Made by a program: the position numbers and the translations under genes
Notes under the pieces: model-generated
Databases searched by the model: none
What the model was told of the DNA's origin: nothing
Seen by the model: the letters and a program-made list of their open reading frames with translations, nothing else
Part shown: in pieces, positions 8,253 to 15,995 of the stretch
Position numbering within the stretch: position 1 is the first letter of the stretch
How the letters are laid out: every line of letters starts with the position of its first letter
NCBI RefSeq assembly: GCF_001552635.1
Contig: NZ_BCRO01000039.1
Span: forward strand, 1-64,000
DNA length: 64,000 nucleotides
Direction: 5' to 3'
Origin: Actinomadura hibisca NBRC 15177
GTDB lineage: Bacteria; Actinomycetota; Actinomycetes; Streptosporangiales; Streptosporangiaceae

Positions 8253-10455
8253 CCTGACGCTGGAGGAGCGGGCGTTCCTCACCTCCGGATCGGGGACGTG
8301 GAACACCGCCGCGGTGCGCGACGTGGTGCCGTCGCTCACCCTGACCGACGGCCCGCATGGCATCCGACGGCAGACCAAGGGCAGCGGCGACGCGCTGGGC
8401 CTGATGCACAGCGAGCCCGCGACGTGCTTCCCGCCGGCCGTGGCGCTGGGCTCGTCCTGGGACGCGGCGCTGGCGCGTCGGGTGGGCGCGGCCCTGGCCC
8501 GCGAGGCGGCCGCGCTGGGCGCGGACGTGGTGCTGGGGCCGGGCGTGAACATCAAGCGCTCGCCGCTGTGCGGGCGCAACTTCGAGTACTTCTCCGAGGA
8601 TCCGCACCTCACCGGGGTCATGGGCGCGGCGGTCGTCACCGGCGTCCAGTCGCGGGGGATCGGCGCGTGCGTGAAGCACTTCGCGGTCAACAACCAGGAG
8701 ACCGACCGGATGCGGGTGAGCGCCGACGTGGACGAGGCCACGCTGCGCGAGATCTACCTCCCGGCGTTCGAGCACATCGTGCGCGAGGCGGCCCCCTACC
8801 TGGTGATGAGCTCCTACAACCGGATCAACGGCGTCTATGCGAGCGAGAACCCCTGGCTGCTGACCGAGCTGCTGCGCGGCGAGTGGGGCTTCGACGGGCT
8901 GGTCGTGTCGGACTGGGGCGCGGTGAACGACCGGGTGGCGGCGCTGGCGGCGGGCCTCGACCTGGAGATGCCGCCGACGGGCACCGACGCGGAGATCGTC
9001 GCGGCGGTGCGGTCGGGCCGCCTGGACGAGGCGGTCGTGACGCGCGCGGCCGACCGGCTGCGGGCGCTGGCGGCGCGCGTGGCGTCCGCCGAACGGCACG
9101 AGGACTGGGACGTCGAGGCGCACCACGAGCTGGCGCGCGAGGCGGCGCGGGCGTCGGCGGTGCTGCTGAAAAACGAGGATGTGCTGCCCCTGGACCCGCA
9201 GGCGCGGCAGCGCGTCGCGGTGATCGGCGAGCTGGCGCGGACGCCGCGCTACCAGGGACACGGCAGCTCGCACGTGGTGCCGACCCGGCTGGACAACGCG
9301 TGGGACGCCTTGCGGAAGGACGTGGGGCCGGACACGGCGCTGACGTTCGCGGCCGGATACCGCCTGGACGGCGAGGCCGACGAGGCGCTGGCGGCCGAGG
9401 CGGTCGAGGCGGCCGGAGCCGCCGACGTCGCGCTGCTCTTCCTGGGCCTGCCCGACGAGGCGGAGTCCGAGGGCTACGACCGTACAAGCCTGGACCTGCC
9501 GGACGTGCAGCTGCGGATGTTGCGCCGGGTGGCGGCGGAACGCTCCAAGGTCGTGGTGGTGCTGGCCAACGGTGGCGTGGTGTCGGTGGCCGAGTGGCGG
9601 GACGACGCGGCGGCGATCCTGGAGTGCTGGCTGCCGGGGCAGGCGGGCGGCTCGGCGATCGCGGACCTGCTGCTGGGGGCGTGCAGCCCGTCGGGCCGGC
9701 TGACGGAGACGATCCCGATGCGGCTCGCGGACGTGCCGTCCTACCTGCACTTTCCCGGGGCGGACGGGCACGTGGCTTACGGCGAAGGCCGGTACGTCGG
9801 GTATCGGCACTACGACACGCTTGGTGTGGAGGTGGCGTACCCGTTCGGGCATGGGCTGTCCTACACGCGCTTTGAGTACTCGGATTTGGACGTGCGCGCG
9901 ACCGGGGACAACGCCTGGGACGTGGAGCTGACGGTCGCGAACGTGGGCGACGTCGCCGGTGACGAGGTGGTGCAGCTCTACATCGCGTTCGACCAGGAGC
10001 GCCCGACCCGTCCTCGCCACGAGCTGCGGGCGTTCAGCAAGGTGGCGCTGGCTCCGGGCGAGTCCGCGCGCGTGTCCTTCACGGTGACCGGACGCGACAT
10101 CGCGCACTGGTCGGTGGCGCGGGGCGGGTGGCGGATCGCGCCGGGCGGCTTCACGGTGGAGGTGGGGGCGTCCTCGCGCGACATCCGGCTGCGCGCGGAG
10201 CTGAGCACGCCGGGCGACGGATGGGTGCCGCCGCTGAGCGCGATGTCGACGCTCGGGGAGTGGCTGGAGCATCCGGTGGGCGGCCCGATCGTGCGGGAAC
10301 GGCTGCGCGGCGCGCCTGGTCTGGCGGGCGGGGGCGGCTTGCCCCCGGCGTTGCTGGGCATGGCGCTGGGCACGCCGCTGATCAAGTTCCGGACGTTCGG
10401 GATCGGGCTGAGCGCGGAGACGGTGGAGGAGCTGGTGGCGGCCGTGCAGGGCTGA
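8230..10455 (+). CDS. GH3 beta-glucosidase, 741 aa
   Basis: Glycoside hydrolase family 3 enzyme of the long type: N-terminal barrel with LGPGVNIKRSPLCGRNFEYFSEDP and KHFAVNNQE, the nucleophile Asp in VVSDWGAV, a C-terminal alpha/beta sandwich, and a fibronectin-III-like end (GDVAGDEVVQLYI). It lacks a signal peptide and so should hydrolyse imported oligosaccharides or glycosides inside the cell. The ATG at 8230 lies inside the end of the TetR gene. It is followed by a terminator shared with the convergent GH1 gene. Family is certain; substrate (cellobiose, other beta-glucosides, or GlcNAc) is not. Confidence 0.92.
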   Translation: MTESSTPDLTLEERAFLTSGSGTWNTAAVRDVVPSLTLTDGPHGIRRQTKGSGDALGLMHSEPATCFPPAVALGSSWDAALARRVGAALAREAAALGADVVLGPGVNIKRSPLCGRNFEYFSEDPHLTGVMGAAVVTGVQSRGIGACVKHFAVNNQETDRMRVSADVDEATLREIYLPAFEHIVREAAPYLVMSSYNRINGVYASENPWLLTELLRGEWGFDGLVVSDWGAVNDRVAALAAGLDLEMPPTGTDAEIVAAVRSGRLDEAVVTRAADRLRALAARVASAERHEDWDVEAHHELAREAARASAVLLKNEDVLPLDPQARQRVAVIGELARTPRYQGHGSSHVVPTRLDNAWDALRKDVGPDTALTFAAGYRLDGEADEALAAEAVEAAGAADVALLFLGLPDEAESEGYDRTSLDLPDVQLRMLRRVAAERSKVVVVLANGGVVSVAEWRDDAAAILECWLPGQAGGSAIADLLLGACSPSGRLTETIPMRLADVPSYLHFPGADGHVAYGEGRYVGYRHYDTLGVEVAYPFGHGLSYTRFEYSDLDVRATGDNAWDVELTVANVGDVAGDEVVQLYIAFDQERPTRPRHELRAFSKVALAPGESARVSFTVTGRDIAHWSVARGGWRIAPGGFTVEVGASSRDIRLRAELSTPGDGWVPPLSAMSTLGEWLEHPVGGPIVRERLRGAPGLAGGGGLPPALLGMALGTPLIKFRTFGIGLSAETVEELVAAVQG

Positions 10456-10465
10456 CGGGCTGCCT

Positions 10466-10495
10466 GGCCCGCCCGCGACGTTGCGCGGGCGGGCC
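10466..10495. terminator. intrinsic terminator between convergent GH3 and GH1
   Basis: A perfect 12-bp inverted repeat (GGCCCGCCCGCG / CGCGGGCGGGCC) with loop ACGTTG lies between the two stop codons. There is no T run, as is common in actinomycetes. Confidence 0.75.
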
Positions 10496-10500
10496 GGGCC

Positions 10501-11682
10501 TCAGACGTCCAGCGCTCCGGCGCGGGCGACGTCGCCGAACCAGCGGGCGCTGGGCTTGACGGTGCGGGCGAAGGTCGTGCGGTCCACGTGCACGAGCCCG
10601 AAGGTGGCGTGCCAGGAACCCCACTCGTAGTTGTCGAGCAGGGACCAGTGGAGGTAGCCGCGCACGTCGGCCCCGTCGTCCATGGCGGCGTGCAGGCCGG
10701 CGAGCGCGCCACGGGTGTACTCGACGCGCTCGTCGTCGTCGCCGGTGGCGATGCCGTTCTCGGTGACGAGGATGGGCACGCCGGGGATGCGGGCGGCGGT
10801 GTGGCGGACGGCGTTGCCGAGGGCGGCCGGGTAGAACTCCCAGCCGGTGAGGGTGCGGCGGGCGTCGTCGGGGACGGACAGCGCGCCGTCGGGGCCGATC
10901 TGGACGCGGGTGTAGGCCTGGACGCCGATGAAGTCGTCGTGTGCGGCGGCGTCGAGGAACTGGTCCTCGCGGGAGAAACGCCAGTCGGCGCACTGGGCGT
11001 CGGCACCGTCGACGGGTTCGAAGTTCTGGTTGGCGACGGTCCAGCCGGACTTGAAGCCTGCGAGCTCTTCGCGGGCGGCCTTGTGGGCGGCGATGAGCGC
11101 GTCCGCGGTGGGCTGGTCGGGCGGCGGCAGGGCCCCGGCGACCAGTTCGGGCCGCTTCTCGCCGCTCTCATGGCGCTTGAGGACGTTGGCCATCATGGCG
11201 AGCATGTTGGGCTCGTTGATGGTGCAGACCCACTCGACGCCGTCGAGGATCGGGACGACGGCGCGGACGTAGCGGCGGAAGCGCTCCACGGCGCCGTCGG
11301 CGAGCCAGCCTCCGGCGAGCTGGAACCAGAGCGGGCTGGTGAAGTGGTGCAGGGTGACGACGGGCGTGAGTCCGCGTTCGAGGCAGCCGTCGATGAGCCG
11401 CCGGTAGTGCGCCAGCTCGGCCTGGGAGAAGGCGCCTTCGACGGGCTCGACGCGGGCCCACTCGATGCTGAACCGGTAGGCGTTGAGCCCGAGGTCGCGG
11501 ACGATGTCGAGATCCTCGCGCCAGCGGTGGTAGCCGTCGCAGGCGTCGCCGCTGCGCTCGGGGAGGGGACTGCCGGGACGGTTCTCCAGCGCCCAGAAGT
11601 CGCTGGCGAGGTTGTTGCCCTCGGTCTGGTGGGCGCTGCCTGCGGCGCCCCAGAGGAAGGGGGTGGGGAAAGCGGCTCGCAC
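10501..11682 (-). CDS. GH1 beta-glucosidase, 393 aa
   Basis: Glycoside hydrolase family 1. FLWGAAGSAHQTEG is the family N-terminal signature, the acid/base Glu is in CTINEPN and the nucleophile Glu in ILVTENGIA. At 393 residues it is shorter than the usual 440-480, though both catalytic motifs and the C-terminal RTVKPSARWF are present. The start is GTG at 11682 with AAGGAG seven bases upstream. There is no signal peptide. Operator 3 lies 41 bp before the start, placing it in the same predicted regulon as the importer and the other two glycosidases. Confidence 0.92.
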   Translation of the reverse strand: MRAAFPTPFLWGAAGSAHQTEGNNLASDFWALENRPGSPLPERSGDACDGYHRWREDLDIVRDLGLNAYRFSIEWARVEPVEGAFSQAELAHYRRLIDGCLERGLTPVVTLHHFTSPLWFQLAGGWLADGAVERFRRYVRAVVPILDGVEWVCTINEPNMLAMMANVLKRHESGEKRPELVAGALPPPDQPTADALIAAHKAAREELAGFKSGWTVANQNFEPVDGADAQCADWRFSREDQFLDAAAHDDFIGVQAYTRVQIGPDGALSVPDDARRTLTGWEFYPAALGNAVRHTAARIPGVPILVTENGIATGDDDERVEYTRGALAGLHAAMDDGADVRGYLHWSLLDNYEWGSWHATFGLVHVDRTTFARTVKPSARWFGDVARAGALDV

Positions 11683-11722
11683 GCGGGTGCTCCTTGGCTC
11701 TGCCGGGTGGGACGAGCCAAAA

Positions 11723-11738
11723 CCTACCAGGTGGTTAG
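11723..11738. promoter_or_regulatory. palindromic operator 3, upstream of GH1
   Basis: CCTACCAGGTGGTTAG reads CTAACCACCTGGTAGG on the minus strand, matching operator 2 at 15 of 16 positions. The flanking AAAA/TTTT extends the symmetry. It is 41 bp before the GH1 start and 154 bp before the divergent NACHT gene, so it most likely serves GH1. Confidence 0.78.
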
Positions 11739-11891
11739 TTTTCTGGGTGGTGCTGGTGCGGCCCGGTTTGGCGTGGAATCTTCGGAGGGGACGTTCCGGA
11801 AATCGGGCGCGATGAGGGGCTCGCGACTGTTGGATGGACTTCCGGGGAACGGCTGCCGGTCGCCGGGTCCCGTCCGTAGAAGGGGGAGCGG

Positions 11892-14800
11892 ATGAGGCGT
11901 GCGAGGCCGACCGCCCTTCGGGTCCTCACCCTTCAGGTTGTGATCGGCGGCCTTCTGCTGAGTGTGATCAGTCGGCTCTTCCCGGGCGGCACCGACAACG
12001 CGCTGTTCGGCGCCTTGTTCGGCGGCGTGGTGGTCGGCGCGCTGGCCCTCGGCTGGTTCTCCACGTCGAAGGCGGCCCAGCGACTCTTCCGGCGGCTGTT
12101 CCCGCGGGCGGACTACCTCGAACAACTCCAGGAACGGCTCCGGCGCCCGCCGCCCAACAGCCTGTCGATCAAGAGCACGCTGTCAGCGGAAACGCAGGAT
12201 CACGGCATCGACCTCGCCCTTCGGCCGGTGGGCGCGCAGGGACCGGGCCCCCGCACGAATCTGCAGTCCGCGTTGGCGGACGACGAGATCGTGGTGGTGC
12301 TCGGCGAGCCGGGAGCGGGCAAGAGCACGCTGCTTCGCCATACGGCCCTGGTCCATGCCGAACGGGCCAAACAGGCGCGTCCACACCGGCTGCCGATACT
12401 GATCGATTTGAACGCCCTCGCCGTCCTGGCCTCCGACGAGATGAGGAGTCCCGGTTTTTCGGTGCAGCACCTCGACCGAGGCGACGTCGCGCCCGAATGG
12501 CTGGACCGGCAGGTCAGGAGAGGCGGCTGCCTGCTCCTGCTGGAAGGCTTCGACGACATTCCGCATCCAGCGGCGCGCACCCGGATCGTCCGGTGGCTGC
12601 GGACCCAGGTTGAGCGCTATCCGGGCAACGCGTGGGTGCTGGCCTCCCGGCCGTACGCCTACGCCGAGACGCCCGTGCCGGGGGCGCGGCTCCTGGAGGT
12701 GTGCGCCCTCAGCCCCGAGCAGATCAGGCGCTTTCTGCTCATGTGGTGCGAGCGGGACGAGCGTCGTGCGAACGATCTGCTCTGCCGCATCGACGAGAGC
12801 GGCCTGACCGAGCTGGCCGCCAATCCGCTGCTGCTGACGCTCGTCGCCAACGTGGACCAGTTCCGGAACAGGCTTCCCCACGGCATCGCCGATCTCTACG
12901 AGGAGATCATCGAAATCCTGCTGTACCGGTTCACCCGGGACAAGGGCCCGCCGGAGCCGGTCGGGCACAGCAGATCCCAGAAGAGCCGGGCGCTGAGCGA
13001 GCTGGCCTTCTGGATGATGGACCGGGAGGTGCGGGAGGTGTCCCGCACGCACGCGGCGGAGATCATCGCTCCCGCCGTGCAGCGGCTCAGCGACCGGTGG
13101 ACCACTCCCGAAGAGTTCCTCGACGCGGTGCGCGACGACGGCGTGCTGGCCGAGCGGGTTCCGGGACTGCTGACGTTCGCACACCTCCCGTTCCAGGAGT
13201 ATCTGGCGGCGGTCTGGATCCGGGAGCGTGGAACAGCACGGACCCTCACCAGGAACATCGAGAACCCGTGGTGGCGGGAGACCATCCTGCTGTGGGCGGC
13301 CGACACCGACGCGACCCCCGTCATCGAAGCGTGCCTGGCAGCCCGTACGCCCTGGTCACTGGGCTTGGCCCGCTCCTGCGCGGAGATCGCCCGCGAGGTC
13401 TCGCCGGAGGTACGCGCCGCGCTGGAACGCGAACTGGCCCGCCAGGTCGTCATCACCGATGGCGCGCCCCAGGACACCGCGCTGATCGACTACCTCGTGG
13501 AGGAGCACGCCGCCGAGGGCCGCCGGATCATCGCCAAGGCAAGGAACGCCGGACGCCGGATCGACGGCGAGGACGTGAAGGTCGCGCTGGCGAAGGTGCG
13601 TCCCGGTGAGGACGACGAGGCGAACGCCGCCGCGTACCTGTCGGCGGCACTGCTCGCCGAGGAGATGGGGCAGACCCGCGAGGCCCGCCAGCACCAGGCG
13701 CGCGGCCTGCTGTCGCTCCTGCCGGTGATGAGCGGGCGCAGCGCGGAGTCCGCGTTCGACCTGCTGCGCGCGGCGGTCGCGTTGAGCGCGTCGGCCGCGC
13801 CGTCCGAACGGGACCGGCTGCTGGAGGAGGTGGTCGGCCGCCTGCGCCTGCTGACGCCGGGCAGGGCGGCGGAGATCCCGGAACACGAGTCCGGCCTCTT
13901 CGCCGCCGAGGTCCTGTGGATGGTGCGCGTCCTGTGCCGGATCAAGGGGCATGAGACCCTCGCCGACCTCCTGCCCATGATCGCCCAGCACGAGGACGTC
14001 AGCGAGGTCTTCGTGCGGTCGGTGCGCGAGGAAGGCGATCTGGCCTCGGCCGTCGCCGCCTTCCTCGACGTGAACGTTCTGGGGCCGGGCCTCGTCGCGG
14101 CCTGGAACGCCGCCATCGAGCAGTGGCGGCGCGATCGCCGGAGTCTGGTGTACGAGTTGGGCCCGCTCAAGGACCTCGAACTCACCGAAGAAGCCCTGCT
14201 CGAAGCGAGAGCGCTGCTGGAGCAGGACCGCGAGGTTGCCCCCGCCTCCTTGATGCGGAACCTGCCCGACCTGACCAAAGCCTGCCAAGCCCTCTGCGTC
14301 TACCTCAAGGAACGGCGCTTCGAGGAACGCGACGACGCCCTGCGCACGGCAGCACGGATCGCCGGTGCGGTACGCGACGCCATCCGCTACGCGCCCACGG
14401 CTGCGGCCGTCGAGCTGGCCGAACCCGTCGCCCTCCGCATCGAGGAGATCGTCAGCGAGGCGCGACGCGAACTGGCCGCCTCCCACCCGCCCCGGCCACA
14501 GGTGAGCCTGGCCATCACGCCCAGCAGCCGGGTCGGCGGCACCGTCACCGTGCAGATCACCGTGGTCAACGACGAAGGAGCCGCGCCGCTGGAGTCGGTC
14601 CGCTTGAAGGCCCGCCCTGATCCAGCGGCGGCCGTTCCACAAGGCGTGGCCGTCGATCTGCCTCCCACTATCAGGGGCGGCGCGGCGCACACCGCACTGA
14701 TCCGATTCGACTTGACCAATCACGCGACCACGGCCTTCGAGCTGCCGGTGACGCTGTACTACCGCCGCCGCTACAGCGACGAGGACACCGAACACGAGGC

Positions 14801-15995
14801 TCAGCTCCCCATCGACGTGGCCCGCCCCGAGGACTTCGGGCCCATCACCAACCCGTTCCGGCAGGGAGCCAACGGACGGCCGGTGGACGACCCCGACATG
14901 TTCTTCGGCCGGGACGAGCTGGTGGACCGCGTCCGGGCGGTGTTCCGCGAGGCGTCCGAACCGGGGGCCGGAGTGGTGGTCTACGGGCAGAAGCGCACGG
15001 GCAAGTCGTCGATCCGCGTGCAGTTGAAGAAGCGGCTGCGCGAGGAGGACGGCTTCCCTGTCGTGGACGTGGGCAACATCAGCGACTTGAAGCCGGAGCC
15101 CGGAACGCCCATGCAACGGCTGCTCGGCTCGTTGTTGTGGCGCATCCTGGACGGCGCACAGAAAGCCGTCGCAAACGGACCCCGGCTGCTACCCGAGGGC
15201 TTCGACCGTGACGCCCTCATCGACAGCCCGGACCCGGTGCACGACTGCGCCGGGCTGTTCGAGGAGTACCGCCAAGCCGCGCCCCATCGGCGGCCGTTCG
15301 TCGTGCTGATCGACGAGTTCCACTACCTGGACGAGTGGGTCCAACAACAGTTGGTTCCTGCCACGTTCATGCAGGCGTTCAAGGCGATCGTCGAACGCCA
15401 CCTGTTCCACCTGGTGCTGGTCGGACGCGCGAACCTGGACCGGTTGATCCGCATCGATCCCAATGCGTTCGGCGTCTTCGGCACCGAGCGCGTCACGTTC
15501 CTGGAGCGCCGGGACGCCGAACGCCTCATCCGGCAGCCGCTCGCCCAGGCGGGCGGCCACTACCGGGGCCGGGCCGTACCGGAGATCGTCCGGCTGACCG
15601 GTGGCAACCCGTTCTATATACAGAAGCTCTGCTTCGAGCTGGTGGAGCACATGAACTGCGACCGGACGGCGTTGGCCACCGAGGCCGACGTCGCCTTGGT
15701 CGCCAAGGACATGGTCGGTCGCATGGACTACAAGCACTTCGACAACCTGGAGGCCCCGGCCCATCTGGAGGACCCGTACGGCTCGACCGACCGACGCCGG
15801 GTACTGGCCGACATCGCCGCCACAGCCCGCGACGGCCTACCTGCGCCGGACGGCATCGCGGAGGACTTGATCGAGGACCTGCTGTCGCGCCAGGCCATCC
15901 AACGTGAGGACGGCGGCTACCGCCTGACCGTCGGGCTCTACGAGGAATGGCTGCTCAGGTACTTCGGGGCGCGCGGGGATGAGGAGACGGCATGA
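11892..15995 (+). CDS. membrane-anchored NACHT ATPase with a second AAA-like ATPase domain, 1367 aa
   Basis: Visible layout: two hydrophobic helices (about 12-30 and 36-56); a NACHT/STAND ATPase (about 125-470) with P-loop GEPGAGKST, Walker B LLLLEGFDDI, sensor-like ASRPYAY, NPLLLTLVAN and the closing FAHLPFQEYLAAVW; a long alpha-helical middle (about 480-860); a beta-rich segment (about 864-980) that looks like an adhesin/CARDB-type sandwich; and a second ATPase (about 985-1367) starting NPFRQGANGRPV, with P-loop GQKRTGKSS and Walker B FVVLIDEFHYL. The ATG has GGGGGAG four bases upstream. The stop overlaps the next gene by ATGA. NACHT proteins act as oligomerising sensors in immunity and development; the role here is inferred, with no recognisable nuclease or TIR effector. 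Confidence 0.85.
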   Translation: MRRARPTALRVLTLQVVIGGLLLSVISRLFPGGTDNALFGALFGGVVVGALALGWFSTSKAAQRLFRRLFPRADYLEQLQERLRRPPPNSLSIKSTLSAETQDHGIDLALRPVGAQGPGPRTNLQSALADDEIVVVLGEPGAGKSTLLRHTALVHAERAKQARPHRLPILIDLNALAVLASDEMRSPGFSVQHLDRGDVAPEWLDRQVRRGGCLLLLEGFDDIPHPAARTRIVRWLRTQVERYPGNAWVLASRPYAYAETPVPGARLLEVCALSPEQIRRFLLMWCERDERRANDLLCRIDESGLTELAANPLLLTLVANVDQFRNRLPHGIADLYEEIIEILLYRFTRDKGPPEPVGHSRSQKSRALSELAFWMMDREVREVSRTHAAEIIAPAVQRLSDRWTTPEEFLDAVRDDGVLAERVPGLLTFAHLPFQEYLAAVWIRERGTARTLTRNIENPWWRETILLWAADTDATPVIEACLAARTPWSLGLARSCAEIAREVSPEVRAALERELARQVVITDGAPQDTALIDYLVEEHAAEGRRIIAKARNAGRRIDGEDVKVALAKVRPGEDDEANAAAYLSAALLAEEMGQTREARQHQARGLLSLLPVMSGRSAESAFDLLRAAVALSASAAPSERDRLLEEVVGRLRLLTPGRAAEIPEHESGLFAAEVLWMVRVLCRIKGHETLADLLPMIAQHEDVSEVFVRSVREEGDLASAVAAFLDVNVLGPGLVAAWNAAIEQWRRDRRSLVYELGPLKDLELTEEALLEARALLEQDREVAPASLMRNLPDLTKACQALCVYLKERRFEERDDALRTAARIAGAVRDAIRYAPTAAAVELAEPVALRIEEIVSEARRELAASHPPRPQVSLAITPSSRVGGTVTVQITVVNDEGAAPLESVRLKARPDPAAAVPQGVAVDLPPTIRGGAAHTALIRFDLTNHATTAFELPVTLYYRRRYSDEDTEHEAQLPIDVARPEDFGPITNPFRQGANGRPVDDPDMFFGRDELVDRVRAVFREASEPGAGVVVYGQKRTGKSSIRVQLKKRLREEDGFPVVDVGNISDLKPEPGTPMQRLLGSLLWRILDGAQKAVANGPRLLPEGFDRDALIDSPDPVHDCAGLFEEYRQAAPHRRPFVVLIDEFHYLDEWVQQQLVPATFMQAFKAIVERHLFHLVLVGRANLDRLIRIDPNAFGVFGTERVTFLERRDAERLIRQPLAQAGGHYRGRAVPEIVRLTGGNPFYIQKLCFELVEHMNCDRTALATEADVALVAKDMVGRMDYKHFDNLEAPAHLEDPYGSTDRRRVLADIAATARDGLPAPDGIAEDLIEDLLSRQAIQREDGGYRLTVGLYEEWLLRYFGARGDEETA

